Assembly: GCA_903231505.1 (NCBI GenBank)
Contig: CAFBRK010000133.1
Span: 1-64,000, forward strand
Origin: Olavius algarvensis associated proteobacterium Delta 3
GTDB taxonomy: Bacteria; Desulfobacterota; Desulfobacteria; Desulfobacterales; CAFBRK01
Reading direction: 5' to 3'
DNA length: 64,000 nt
The notes below the pieces were generated by a model that saw nothing but the letters and a program-made list of their open reading frames with translations, was not told where the DNA came from and did no database searches. Positions 34,737-45,763 of this stretch are shown here, in pieces; within the stretch, counting starts at the first letter, position 1, and every line of letters starts with the position of its first letter. Made by a program: the position numbers and the translations under genes.

Positions 34737-35390
34737 GAACGGCACTAAACACAACATGAAGCTCCCCACAGCCCCGCTGAACGGGATTTCCGCTTTGCTA
34801 CAACAAGCTGCAGGGTATTCCGGTGAAGGCTAATAAAGCCCGCCCTGCCTGTCCCGTCGTCTTGTGGGGTCGATCTGTGGGGTTGAAGTCCCGCTACAGC
34901 GGGACGTAGCCCCAAGTCGGAAACATCGCCGAAGGGAGGATGCCTGCGGTGAGCTTGAAAGCAGCGAGCTTGTGGCATCTGTCGAATCCGGCAAAGTGCG
35001 GCGAATATATTTCTCAGTGGTTTAAAAGTGGAATAGCTTTATCCAAATCCCTATATTCTGTTATACATAGCGATGGTCAGAGTTCCGTTCCGAAACCACA
35101 AGGACCGGGGTCGGGATTTTTCACTGCAAGATGAATCTTAACAGAACCGTACCGGAGCTTTTCCGCTGGACAGGTTTTGGCAGAGGCACAAGGCGGTTTC
35201 CCGCAAAGGCAAATGGCCATCGTTATCCTCCATCCGATATGTGATGTGCAGGTGCCGTCGTGGCGGCAGCGGCGAATTATTCACATCTTTAAGTGAAAAA
35301 TCCAGACCCAGACCCCTAACCTCTATCGGACCATATTTATGGCAACTGCTATAGTACCCAGCTTCTAAATCAATTGATCCGGAGACGTGC
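34737..35390. other. Repeat-bearing spacer
   Basis: No gene is supported in these 650 nt. Near 34890-34908 GTCCCGC-taca-GCGGGAC forms a hairpin beside GTAGCCCCAAG, a word also found at 48230-48330. GAGCTTGAAAGCAGCGAGCTTG near 34951 recurs near 36879. The last 200 nt are unremarkable and lead to the winged-helix ferredoxin gene. Confidence 0.4.
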
Positions 35391-36674
35391 ATGGCCCATG
35401 CAACCGGCCAATCTGCCTATCGGCGACTCACCGACCGACTCAACCGCTTCCCTCAGGGCGCGCCCCCGTCCGATCTGCTCCATAAGATCCTGATGATCCT
35501 GTTCGACAAGCAGGAGGCCGATCTGGTCTCGCAACTGCCCATTCGACCGTTTACAGTCAAACGCGCGGCTCGCATCTGGAAAACGCCCGAAAGCAACGCG
35601 CGCAAGATTCTGAATCGGCTGGCGGAAAAAGCGCTTCTCGTGGATTTCAACGTGAACGGCGATACCTGTTATGCCCTGCCTCCGCCCATGGCCGGGTTTT
35701 TCGAGTTTTCCTTGATGCGTGTGCGCCACGATATCGATCAGAAACTGCTTGCAGGGCTATTCTACGAATATTTGAATGTGGAGGAAGATTTTATCCGGGA
35801 GCTGTTTGCCGACGGGGAGACGAATCTCGGGCGGGCATTTGTCCATGAACCGGCCCTCTCCGAGGAGAATGCCCTGCACGTGCTCGATTACGAGCGGGCC
35901 AGCGAGGTCATCAAAAGCTCGCCCCACCGAGGCATCAGCATGTGCTACTGCCGCCACAAGATGATGCACGTGGATCGGGCCTGCGACGCCCCCATGAACA
36001 TCTGCATGACCTTCAATACCACGGCAGAGTCTTTGACGCGGCATGGTCACGCCAGGTCCGTCGAGGTGTCCGAAGCCATGGAGCTTCTGGCCAAAGCCCG
36101 CGAGAACAACCTGGTCCAGTTTGGCGAGAATGTTCGCCGGAGAGTCAACTTTATCTGCAACTGCTGCGGGTGTTGCTGCGAAGCGATGAACGCGGCCCGG
36201 CGCTTTGCTGTCATGCACCCGATCCACACCACGAACTTCATGCCGGTCGTGGACAAAAACACCTGCAATGGTTGCGGCAAGTGCGTCAACCCGTGCCCCG
36301 TGGAAGCCATGACCCTGGTTTCGGCCAACGACCCGGACCGCCTGAAAAAAAAGCTGGCCCGCCTCGACCAATCCCGTTGCCTCGGTTGCGGGGTCTGCGT
36401 TCGGGCCTGCACAAAGACCCACAGCATCACCCTTTCGCCCCGGCCCCGGCGTGTCATCACGCCCCTGGACGGCACACACCGGGCCATCATGATGGCCATC
36501 GAACGGGGCAAGCTGCAGAACCTCATCGTCGACAACCAGGTCATGTGGCACCATCGGGCCCTGGCCGCCATGCTCGGTGCCATCCTCCGCCTGCCGCCGA
36601 TCCAAAAAACCATGGCCACCGAGCAGGTCAAGTCCCGCTACATGGAAGCGCTGGTCGCGCGCTTTTCCGATTAA
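35391..36674 (+). CDS. Winged-helix / 4Fe-4S cluster protein
   Basis: A 427-aa protein. The N-terminal part (about residues 40-95) has a winged-helix look (ARIWKTPESNARKILNRLAEKALLVDF). The middle part carries Cys-rich motifs MCYCRHKMMH and FICNCCGCCCE, and residues about 285-350 form two ferredoxin motifs, CNGCGKCVNPCP and CLGCGVCVRACTK. Homologs in sulfate reducers are annotated only as 4Fe-4S proteins. The pairing suggests a redox-responsive regulator or an electron-transfer protein, but neither is shown. It stands alone between repeat-rich spacers. Confidence 0.8.
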   Translation: MAHATGQSAYRRLTDRLNRFPQGAPPSDLLHKILMILFDKQEADLVSQLPIRPFTVKRAARIWKTPESNARKILNRLAEKALLVDFNVNGDTCYALPPPMAGFFEFSLMRVRHDIDQKLLAGLFYEYLNVEEDFIRELFADGETNLGRAFVHEPALSEENALHVLDYERASEVIKSSPHRGISMCYCRHKMMHVDRACDAPMNICMTFNTTAESLTRHGHARSVEVSEAMELLAKARENNLVQFGENVRRRVNFICNCCGCCCEAMNAARRFAVMHPIHTTNFMPVVDKNTCNGCGKCVNPCPVEAMTLVSANDPDRLKKKLARLDQSRCLGCGVCVRACTKTHSITLSPRPRRVITPLDGTHRAIMMAIERGKLQNLIVDNQVMWHHRALAAMLGAILRLPPIQKTMATEQVKSRYMEALVARFSD

Positions 36675-37094
36675 GATCGTTAACTTGATTATTCCCCTGT
36701 ATCGGGGATTGCTGATTTCAAGAAATTATTATATAGCTTCGATCAGGTAGTTTCTCCGAAAAGCACCCCCCAGGTCCACCCCCCAAGGAGAAAACAAAAC
36801 TTCAGATGCATATCCCGCTCGTTTATCCTGCTTGCCCTGCCCGCCCTGAGCCTGTCGAAGGGAGCCTGCCTGCGGTGAGCTTGAAAGCAGTGAGCTTGTC
36901 GAATCTGTCGAATCCGTCGAAGGGAACGAAGCCGAAGGGAGCATCGCTGAAGGGCAGGGCTGAGCCAGTTTCAATTTATCGCACTCCTTGTCCGGAGGGC
37001 TCTCGAAGGGCACGACAAATGAAAAAGAACTCCTTCTCTGTGCCCTCAGCGAGCTCTGTGAGAGAATCTTTGAACAATAAAGGACTCCATTCCA
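36675..37094. other. 420-nt spacer of dispersed repeat words
   Basis: No gene is supported. It contains CCCTGAGCCTGTCGAAGG near 36842, GAGCTTGAAAGCAGTGAGCTTG near 36879 and a half element TCTCTGTGCCCTCAGCGAGC near 37035-37070, all members of families seen elsewhere in the window. Confidence 0.5.
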
Positions 37095-38930
37095 ATGCCC
37101 GAAGACTATAAACATAATAAACTCACACCCTCGGATATCCTCCACAACACCTTCGGCTATCGATCCTTTCGCGAGCACCAGGAAGAAATCATCAAGGAGG
37201 TGATGGCCGGCAGGGATGCGTTTGTCCTCATGCCCACGGGGATGGGAAAATCCATCTGTTACCAGCTTCCCGCGATGCTGCGGGAAGGCGTCGGCATTGT
37301 CGTTTCTCCCTTGATCGCGCTCATGCAGGACCAGGTGCATGCGTTGCGGATAAACGGTATCCACGCCGAATTTTTAAACTCGAGCCTCACTTTCGAAGAA
37401 GGTCAGGAGGTAAAACGCCACATTCTTTCCGGGGAACCGGACCTTTTGTATGTGGCTCCCGAGCGTCTGCTGACCGACTCTTTCCAGGATTTTCTGCGAC
37501 GCATACCCATATCCCTGTTCGCCATCGATGAGGCGCACTGCGTATCCCAGTGGGGTCATGATTTCCGCCCGGAATACCTGCGCATCCCGGAAGTTACCCG
37601 GCAGTTTCCGGATACCCCGCGGCTGGCGCTCACCGCAACGGCGGATGCCCAGACACGACGGGATATCGTCCAGAGGCTGGGATTGCAGGATGCCGCCGCC
37701 TTTGTTTCGAGCTTCGACCGCCCCAATATCCGCTACCGGGTAACGTTGAAACAACGGGAGCGGTCCCAGCTACTGGCGTTTATCCGCCGGGAACATCCGG
37801 ATCAAAGCGGCATCGTCTACGTGCGAACCCGAAAACGGGCGGACCAGACCGCGGCCTGGCTTCAGGAAAACGGCGTTGCCGCACGGTCCTACCACGCCGG
37901 GCAGGAACAGGAGGTCCGGCTCCGGAACCAGGAGCGGTTTCTCAAAGAGGACCCTATCGTCATGGTGGCCACGATTGCCTTTGGCATGGGAATCGACAAG
38001 CCGGACGTTAGATTTGTCGCACACCTGGATTTGCCGGCCAGTATGGAAGCCTACTACCAGGAGACGGGGCGTGCCGGCAGGGACGGGGAGCCTGCCGATG
38101 CCTGGATGGTCTACTCCCTGGCAGACCTTGTTTCCATGCGACGGCTCTTCGATGCATCCCAGGGAGACGAGACGTTCAAACAAATCCAGAGACAAAAACT
38201 GGAGGCGTTGTTGGGCTATTGTGAAACCGTCGAGTGCCGAAGAACCGTTCTGCTAAGGTATTTCGGTGAACATCATGTCATCGGGTGCGATAACTGCGAC
38301 ACCTGCCTCCAAAAGCAAGAGACCTGGGACGGCACCATGGCGGCCCGGATGGCGCTTTCCTGCGTGTACCGGACCGGACAACGATTCGGTGTCACCCATC
38401 TGACGGACGTGCTCATCGGCAACGCCACGGAAAAGATCAAGAACCTGCGTCACGAGAAGCTCAAGACATTCGGAGTCGGAGCAGAGCTTTCGAAGAAACA
38501 GTGGTCCAGCGTGTATCGGCAGTTGTTGGCGACCGGTCTGCTCTCCGTCGGAGAATCGGCGTTTTCCGGGTTCCGTCTCACATCTGACAGCTGGCTGGTC
38601 CTCAAAGGGGAACAGGAGGTCCAATTTCGGCAGGATCCGGCCGGCGAAGACATCGCCAAAAAGCGAAAGAATAAATCCGCGAAAATTGCCATGGAAGATT
38701 TAACCGGGGAGCAGCTGCAGATATTCGAAAAACTCCGGGCCCTGAGGCTCGAAATATCGAATTCCATAAACCTGCCCCCGTACTGCGTATTCCACGACAA
38801 GACATTAAAGGAAATGGCCGTCCAAACCCCCAAAACAATAGACGATCTACTGGAGATATCGGGAATCGGACAGACAAAAGCTGCCCAATACGGAGACCAG
38901 TTCCTGAAGGCCCTGGCCAGCCTCAAGTAA
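37095..38930 (+). CDS. recQ: ATP-dependent DNA helicase RecQ
   Basis: A 611-aa 3'-5' DNA helicase used in recombinational repair. Motif I is MPTGMGKSICYQ, motif II DEAHCVSQWGHDFRPEY, and motif VI QETGRAGRDGEPA. The RQC zinc site follows (CETVECRR ... CDNCDTC), then a winged helix, and the C-terminal HRDC domain (about residues 535-610) contains LLEISGIGQTKAAQYG. All domains are intact and the length matches E. coli RecQ. It stands alone. Confidence 0.96.
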   Translation: MPEDYKHNKLTPSDILHNTFGYRSFREHQEEIIKEVMAGRDAFVLMPTGMGKSICYQLPAMLREGVGIVVSPLIALMQDQVHALRINGIHAEFLNSSLTFEEGQEVKRHILSGEPDLLYVAPERLLTDSFQDFLRRIPISLFAIDEAHCVSQWGHDFRPEYLRIPEVTRQFPDTPRLALTATADAQTRRDIVQRLGLQDAAAFVSSFDRPNIRYRVTLKQRERSQLLAFIRREHPDQSGIVYVRTRKRADQTAAWLQENGVAARSYHAGQEQEVRLRNQERFLKEDPIVMVATIAFGMGIDKPDVRFVAHLDLPASMEAYYQETGRAGRDGEPADAWMVYSLADLVSMRRLFDASQGDETFKQIQRQKLEALLGYCETVECRRTVLLRYFGEHHVIGCDNCDTCLQKQETWDGTMAARMALSCVYRTGQRFGVTHLTDVLIGNATEKIKNLRHEKLKTFGVGAELSKKQWSSVYRQLLATGLLSVGESAFSGFRLTSDSWLVLKGEQEVQFRQDPAGEDIAKKRKNKSAKIAMEDLTGEQLQIFEKLRALRLEISNSINLPPYCVFHDKTLKEMAVQTPKTIDDLLEISGIGQTKAAQYGDQFLKALASLK

Positions 38931-38944
38931 GCAATACAGCCCAT

Positions 38945-39135
38945 CTCTCACAGAGAGCGCAAAGCACCCAGAGGCAAATACATTTTTGACAAATCCAGAG
39001 ATTGCGATCCCGATACCGATCCCGACGCCGAACACGTCTGTATCTGAACTCCATAAATTTACCCATAGTGCAGAAAAGATTTCATGAAATGTTCGGGATA
39101 GTCCTCTGTGCTCTCTGCGAGCTCTGTGAGAGGAT
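38945..39135. repeat. Inverted-repeat element after recQ
   Basis: CTCTCACAGAGAGCGCAAAGCACCCAGAGG near 38944-38973 (broken here as CTCTCACAGAGAGC and AAAGCACCCAGAGG) faces CCTCTGTGCTCTCTGCG and AGCTCTGTGAGAGG near 39107-39136. The interior is non-coding, about 130 nt. It is the third member of the CTCTGTG family after 6431 and 27727; single arms also occur near 37035, 40708 and 42341. Confidence 0.7.
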
Positions 39136-39237
39136 TTAGTTTTTTTCAGCTTTCAGCTTTGAACTTTCAGCTCATTCTTAGTATCAAGAACCCAGCCCGC
39201 CGGAGGCGGACGAGTATCCAGATTAAAAGGAGTTCCC

Positions 39238-40305
39238 ATGCACAAGGTGATGATCCACCCCGCCGACTACGATCACGTTCGGGACGCCGTAAAACTGGCC
39301 TTCGATCTCTTTCCAGTACCCATCCGCGGGAAAAAGGTGTTGATCAAACCGAATGTCCTGCGGGCGTCGGAGGCCGCCGAGGCCATCGTCACCCATCCGG
39401 CGGTGCTGCGTGCCGTCGTGGCGCAGGTGGCGTCGATGGAACCGGAATCACTGGTGGTGGGCGACAACCCCGGGCTCTTCAATTACGGGGCAAACGAGGA
39501 ATGCTTTGAGAAAACGGGACTGATGGCCGCCGCCGGGGAATATTACCGGAACATCGGCGACGATTCGGTCGGAGTCGAATTCAACCCGGAGTTTATGCCC
39601 AGCGTGAGCCTGTCACGGGCGATTCTCGAGGCGGACATCATCATCAGTCTGCCGAAGTTTAAAACCCACGGCCTGACGGTGATGACCGGGGCCATCAAAA
39701 ACAGCTACGGATTTTTGCCCGGAGCCCAGAAAGCCCGGCTGCATCGGGCGGCGGGCAGCCCGGAGCGGTTTCACGATCTGGTGGTCGATGTGTTCCGCCT
39801 CCGGGTGCCGGACCTTTTCATCGTCGATGCCGTGGTCGGTATGGAGGGAAACGGCCCGGCCTCTCCGGACGTCCGGGAGATCGGCCTGATACTGGCATCG
39901 AACAACGGGGTCGCCCTGGACGGGGTCATCGCGACCATGATGGGGCTGGACCCGGCCCGGCTGAGATTTCTCGAAAAAGCCAGGGAAGCGGGCCTTGGGG
40001 ACTACGCCATGGACAGGATCACCATCGTCGGGGAATTGAAGATGCTTCCGGACTTCAAACTGCCTCCCTTGGGCGGCGACGCCGTTACGGGAAACGAAGC
40101 CATCCAGGAGCTCATCCGCGGCCGCGCCATACTCCGGCCAAAAGCCGACCCGGAGTCTTGCACGGCCTGCGGGACCTGCATCGACCAATGCCCGGTGGAA
40201 GCCCTGTCGATGATCGAAGACCTGCCGGAAGTCGACCCGGATATCTGCATCTCCTGCTTCTGCTGCCAGGAAATATGTCCCGAAAAGGCGATAGCCTTGG
40301 CTTAA
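39238..40305 (+). CDS. DUF362 protein with C-terminal 2x[4Fe-4S] ferredoxin domain
   Basis: A 355-aa protein with the DUF362 core (GKKVLIKPNVLRA at about residue 33; IISLPKFKTHGLTVMTGAIKNSYG) and two ferredoxin motifs at the end (CTACGTCIDQCP and CISCFCCQEICP). The family is common in strict anaerobes and is thought to be an iron-sulfur electron-transfer or cofactor-handling protein; no reaction is established. AAAAGGAG lies 6 nt upstream. It is likely co-transcribed with ywbE 105 nt downstream. Confidence 0.9.
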   Translation: MHKVMIHPADYDHVRDAVKLAFDLFPVPIRGKKVLIKPNVLRASEAAEAIVTHPAVLRAVVAQVASMEPESLVVGDNPGLFNYGANEECFEKTGLMAAAGEYYRNIGDDSVGVEFNPEFMPSVSLSRAILEADIIISLPKFKTHGLTVMTGAIKNSYGFLPGAQKARLHRAAGSPERFHDLVVDVFRLRVPDLFIVDAVVGMEGNGPASPDVREIGLILASNNGVALDGVIATMMGLDPARLRFLEKAREAGLGDYAMDRITIVGELKMLPDFKLPPLGGDAVTGNEAIQELIRGRAILRPKADPESCTACGTCIDQCPVEALSMIEDLPEVDPDICISCFCCQEICPEKAIALA

Positions 40306-40410
40306 GCATTACACAAAGCGGCGACGTCCAAAGCAATCCCTTGATTTCTGCCCCTCCCGTCTTAAAATCATCCGTAGCTTTGAAGAACTTCTATACGGTC
40401 AGAGATAAAA

Positions 40411-40668
40411 ATGGGTGGAACAAACAGGGTGAATATACAAGCGGGAAGACGGGTTCAGGTGGTTCGGAAACAGGACCAGCAAACGGGTAAACTGACGGAA
40501 GGGGTCGTCAAGGATATTCTCACAAAGTCCTCTACACATCCCCACGGAATCAAAGTGCGTCTGACAAGTGGTGTTGTGGGCCGGGTGAAGAATATTCTGT
40601 CTGAATCAAAGGAATCCTCTTCGTCTGAGCCGGCATCACCTGCCGCCCTATTTAATTCTCGTAAATGA
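40411..40668 (+). CDS. ywbE: YwbE family protein
   Basis: An 85-aa protein of the YwbE (DUF2196) family: NIQAGRRVQVVRKQDQQTGKLTEGVVKDILTKSSTHPHGIKVRLTSG-type sequence is the core of the family, and the Ser-rich tail is variable. It forms a small SH3-like basic fold; its function is unknown. A GGCCC-gca-GGGCC hairpin at 40684-40696 followed by TTATT is a possible terminator. Confidence 0.88.
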   Translation: MGGTNRVNIQAGRRVQVVRKQDQQTGKLTEGVVKDILTKSSTHPHGIKVRLTSGVVGRVKNILSESKESSSSEPASPAALFNSRK

Positions 40669-40749
40669 TAATAATTTTCAAACGGCCCGCAGGGCCTTAT
40701 TAAAGTATTCTCTGTGCCCTCTGCGAGCTCTGTGAGAGAATGATGAGCC

Positions 40750-41934
40750 ATGAACTTCTTATACATCTCCCCTGAGTTTCCCCCCAACTATGCCCAGTTC
40801 GTCCTGCGGCTGAATGAGATGGGTGTGAATGTGTGGGCCATCGGTGAGGCAGACTTTTTTTCCATGCCCGAATCATTGCGATCGGCGCTGAAATTTTATG
40901 CACGAACCGATTTGAACTCCTTTGACGCCGTTCAAGCAGCCATAGAAGAACTGAAAAGCGCCCAGACGGTCGCCGGGGTGTCGCCCGGCTTCGACATCGT
41001 CGAATCCAACAATGAAACATGGCTGGGCCTGGAAGCCCGAATCAACGAAGCCCGCGACATCCAGGGTATCCGGCCTGCCGACATCGATTGGCTCCAGAGA
41101 AAGAGCGGCATGAAACAACGCTTCCAGGAGGTCGGGCTCCGGGTGGCGAAAGGGGAGAGGGTTCAAAATCCGCCACACGCACTGCAATTGGTAAAGAGCC
41201 TGGGATATCCCCTGATTCTGAAACCGGATATCGGCGTCGGTGCATCCGGGATCTGCAAGGTGTCCGACGAAGCAGAGCTCTACCAATGCATGGGTGAGCT
41301 CGACGGCGATTACGTTCTTGAGGAATTCATTGATGGAGGGATTGTCACGTACGACGGCCTGGTGGACTGGGACGGCAACGTGATTTTTGAAAATTCGCTG
41401 ACCTATGGAGATGGGGTGCTGGACTGTGTTCTGGGCAAAGACACCTTTTTCTACCTGAACCGGGAAATCCCGGAGCAACTGTCGCTAATCGGACGGCGCC
41501 TGGTCGAGGCCTTCGGCATCCAGCGAAAATTTTTCCACTTCGAGTTTTTCGATCTCGACGGCGACTACATGCCCATCGAGATCAACTGCCGCCCGCCCGG
41601 AGGCCCCATCGTCGACATGATGAACTACAGCGTGGACGATGATCTTTACGCCGCCTACGCACGAATGATTGCCCGTGGCCGGACGTCGGTGGCCGCCGAA
41701 AAAAAATACTACTGCGCCTATCTCGGCCGACGGGACAGGATCTATGCCCTTTCCCACGACGATATCCTGGCCCGCTTCGGCGACCGAATGGCCGAGCATG
41801 GGGAAAACCCGGCAGTGTTTCAGGGAGCGATGGGGCTTTACCGGTATATTATCCGGGAAACATCCGAAGCCGACCTGCTCCGGACCGCCGGCGCTATCCT
41901 CGCGGCCGATGCGCAGCACGGCACGGCCACATAA
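40750..41934 (+). CDS. ATP-grasp enzyme
   Basis: A 394-aa ligase-like protein. The ATP-grasp fold is seen in LGYPLILKPDIGVGASGICKV (about residues 155-175), YVLEEFIDGG, and the metal-binding FDLDGDYMPIEINCRPPGGP. The N-terminus (FLYISPEFPPNYAQFVLRLNEMGVNVWAIG) is a Rossmann-like lid domain as in carboxylate-amine ligases. The acceptor cannot be predicted; relatives often join an amino acid to a small acid. It stands alone; a half copy of the CTCTGTG repeat lies just before its start. Confidence 0.88.
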   Translation: MNFLYISPEFPPNYAQFVLRLNEMGVNVWAIGEADFFSMPESLRSALKFYARTDLNSFDAVQAAIEELKSAQTVAGVSPGFDIVESNNETWLGLEARINEARDIQGIRPADIDWLQRKSGMKQRFQEVGLRVAKGERVQNPPHALQLVKSLGYPLILKPDIGVGASGICKVSDEAELYQCMGELDGDYVLEEFIDGGIVTYDGLVDWDGNVIFENSLTYGDGVLDCVLGKDTFFYLNREIPEQLSLIGRRLVEAFGIQRKFFHFEFFDLDGDYMPIEINCRPPGGPIVDMMNYSVDDDLYAAYARMIARGRTSVAAEKKYYCAYLGRRDRIYALSHDDILARFGDRMAEHGENPAVFQGAMGLYRYIIRETSEADLLRTAGAILAADAQHGTAT

Positions 41935-41948
41935 CAACATCCACACCG

Positions 41949-42247
41949 CCCGTTTAGCCTGAGCTTGTCGAAGGGCTTGTCCGTTTGCCCGTTGGCCCGT
42001 TTGCCCGTTGGCCCGTTTGCCCGTGTGTCCTTATGTCTTAGCTGTCCTCTGCCATCCGACATCCGACCTCCGACCCGCCAAAGGCGACCAGGGTTTACCC
42101 GCCTCGGGCGGGCGGACAAGCATCCAGTATCGAGAATCCAGAATCCAGAATCCAGCTCTCCAAATCTCCTAACCCCTGTATCTTGTATCCTGGATCCTGC
42201 ATCCCGTTTGCCTGCCTGCCCTGCCTGCCCTGAGCCTGTCGAAGGAA
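41949..42247. repeat. Composite ~300-bp repeat, copy B (inverted relative to copy A)
   Basis: It has the same parts as 22725-23040, in reverse complement: CCTGAGCTTGTCGAAGG, GCCCGTTGGCCCGTTT tandem units, CCTTATGTCTTAGCTGTCC, ATCCGACATCCGACC words, CCAGCTCTCCAAATCTCC, TGTATCCTGGATCCTGCATC and a final CCTGAGCCTGTCGAAGG. Runs of 30-50 nt are identical or nearly so between copies. Confidence 0.85.
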
Positions 42248-42554
42248 GCGGAGCCGAAGGGTTTATCCGGATTCTTGCTGAAGGGCAGGGCTGCGCGAGT
42301 TTCTCAAATCGGTATCTCCCGATTTGGGAAACGAAACAAATACTCTGTGTCCTCCGTGCCTCTGTGGTGAAAAATCTGTCTCTGAGAACCCTGTGAAAGC
42401 ACTTCTCTTATTTCCGTGTTGCTCGTTGAAGCGAAGTGAAAATCCCGCGTTGATACCCCGCTGACCGTACGGGTATGATACCGCTCTGAAGCGGAACGTA
42501 ATTTTGGGCAATCGCTATAACCGAGCTTTTGCAATAGTGGACGAATGCGGTGCT
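42248..42554. other. Spacer downstream of composite repeat B
   Basis: No gene is supported. It carries a half element ACTCTGTGTCCTCCGTGCC near 42341 and GAAGCGGAACGTAATTTTGGG near 42488, fragments of dispersed families. Confidence 0.4.
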
Positions 42555-44378
42555 TCAGCCGTTTTCCACCAGGGATACAGGAGGCGGTGTTTCTGCGTCG
42601 TATATGACAACGCGGTTTTTTCCCGTCCCTTTGGCTATGTACAGCATCTGATCGGCGGTCTCTATCAACTGGCTCGCGGTGTCGGCGTCATCCGGGTAGA
42701 CGGCGCCGCCGATGCTGACCGTCACGCGAAGACCCTCCTCGGTTCCCGGAACGGCAAACTCCTGGTTTTCAATCAGGTCGCGAAGGCGTTCTCCGACCAC
42801 ACCCGTCCCGTACCGGTCGCCGTAAGGCAGAACGATGGCGAACTCCTCACCACCGTATCGCGCCGGCACGTCGATTTCCCGGATCGATTTTTTTATCAGA
42901 AGTCCCACATTCTGAAGAATCATGTCACCGGCCAGGTGCCCCAGGCTGTCGTTGATCTGCTTGAAGTCGTCCAGGTCGATCATCAGCAGTGACGTGGTGT
43001 GCCGATGGCGTTGGGAGCGCTTGATTTCCAGGTCCAGGAACCGTTTGAAATAGGAGTGGTTGTAAAGCCCGGTCAACCCGTCCTGGAGGGCCGACGTCAA
43101 CGCTGTTTCGTAATGATGATGGAGGCTGTCCAGGTAGGATTTTTTCTTCAGCAGCGATGTGACCCGGGCCCGCAATTCCCGGGGATCGATCGGCTTGGCG
43201 AGATAATCGTCCGCGCCGAGCTCTATCCCCCGGATCCGGCTTTCCATGTCACTCAGGCACGTCAGAAACACCACCTGGGTGTCTTTGGCATGCTCGACCT
43301 GCTTGATTCGCCGGCAGATCTCGAAACCGTCGATGTCCGGGAGCAGAATATCCAGGAGGATCAGATCGAACGGCTCACGTTCGATCGTGTCGACGGCATC
43401 GGAACCGGTGTGGGACACTTCGATACGGTAACCCGGGGAGTCGAGGTAGCCGTGGATCAATTTGAGCGCCTTGCTGTCGTCATCGATGATCAGGATGCGC
43501 CGGGTCCGACCGGCGTTGTCCGGCGACCCCGCTTTTGGATCATCCGCACGGGGCCGGTCTTCGGAACGGTTTCGTATCGTCAATTGATCCCGGTAGCGCT
43601 TGAGTTTGAGCATGGACTGCACACGGGCCTCGATTTCCACGGGATTTACCGGCTTGGTCAGAAATTCCTCGGCGCCGGCCTCCAGGCCTCTGGCCCTGTC
43701 CTTCGGGCTGTTCAGCGCGGTAACGAGAATAATCGGGATCGCCTCGGTGTCGGCCCCGGCTTTCAGTCTCCGGGTGACGTCGTAACCATCCAATCCCGGC
43801 ATCATGACGTCCAGCAGGATCAGATCCGGCGGATTTTCCGCAACCTTCGCCAGGGCTGAGAAACCGTCGCCGGCGACAGACAGATCGTATTCTTCCCGGG
43901 ATAACATGCCGCATATCAATTTCACGTTCTTGGGGTCGTCGTCCACCACCAGAATGCGTGCACCGTTGCGGTTTGGTGCGGGTCGGGAGGAGGGAGCTTC
44001 GCCGGTACCGGAAGGGAGATAGCCGCCGATCACCTCCAGGAAGCTGTTGGTGTCGATCGGTTTGGCGAGATAGCCGTCGCAACCGGCCCCGAGGGCCCGG
44101 GTCTTATCGTCGGTCATGGCATAGGAGGTCAGCGCCACCACCGGGATACCGGTCAGTTGCGGATCTTTTTTGATACGCCGGGTGGCCTCAAGGCCGTCCA
44201 TGCCGGGCAGCTGAATATCCATCAGGATGAGGTCCGGGCGGTTCCGGCGGCAGATGTCCATCCCTTTTTCAGCGTCCACGGCTTCAAGGACACGGTAGTC
44301 GCCCATTTCAAGCAGCAGCCGCACCAGCTTCATGTTCTTGGCATTGTCTTCGATGACCAGAACCGATCGGGTTGCCAT
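42555..44378 (-). CDS. Three-receiver response regulator with GGDEF diguanylate cyclase
   Basis: A 607-aa cytoplasmic signalling protein: receiver domains at about residues 4-120, 140-258 and 293-412, each with its phosphoacceptor Asp (LMDIQLPGMDG, LLDVMMPGLDG, LLDILLPDIDG) and conserved Lys, then a GGDEF domain (about 428-600). The active-site motif is GGEEF and an inhibitory I-site RxxD (REID) lies 5 residues before it, so it should make cyclic di-GMP with product inhibition. It lies 53 nt after the histidine kinase on the same strand, its probable partner. Confidence 0.94.
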   Translation of the reverse strand: MATRSVLVIEDNAKNMKLVRLLLEMGDYRVLEAVDAEKGMDICRRNRPDLILMDIQLPGMDGLEATRRIKKDPQLTGIPVVALTSYAMTDDKTRALGAGCDGYLAKPIDTNSFLEVIGGYLPSGTGEAPSSRPAPNRNGARILVVDDDPKNVKLICGMLSREEYDLSVAGDGFSALAKVAENPPDLILLDVMMPGLDGYDVTRRLKAGADTEAIPIILVTALNSPKDRARGLEAGAEEFLTKPVNPVEIEARVQSMLKLKRYRDQLTIRNRSEDRPRADDPKAGSPDNAGRTRRILIIDDDSKALKLIHGYLDSPGYRIEVSHTGSDAVDTIEREPFDLILLDILLPDIDGFEICRRIKQVEHAKDTQVVFLTCLSDMESRIRGIELGADDYLAKPIDPRELRARVTSLLKKKSYLDSLHHHYETALTSALQDGLTGLYNHSYFKRFLDLEIKRSQRHRHTTSLLMIDLDDFKQINDSLGHLAGDMILQNVGLLIKKSIREIDVPARYGGEEFAIVLPYGDRYGTGVVGERLRDLIENQEFAVPGTEEGLRVTVSIGGAVYPDDADTASQLIETADQMLYIAKGTGKNRVVIYDAETPPPVSLVENG

Positions 44379-44431
44379 TCACGTTACTCCTGTTATCCAT
44401 TGTGAAGAAAAGATCGCCGGATATCGCGCGG

Positions 44432-45763
<1,332 letters not shown>

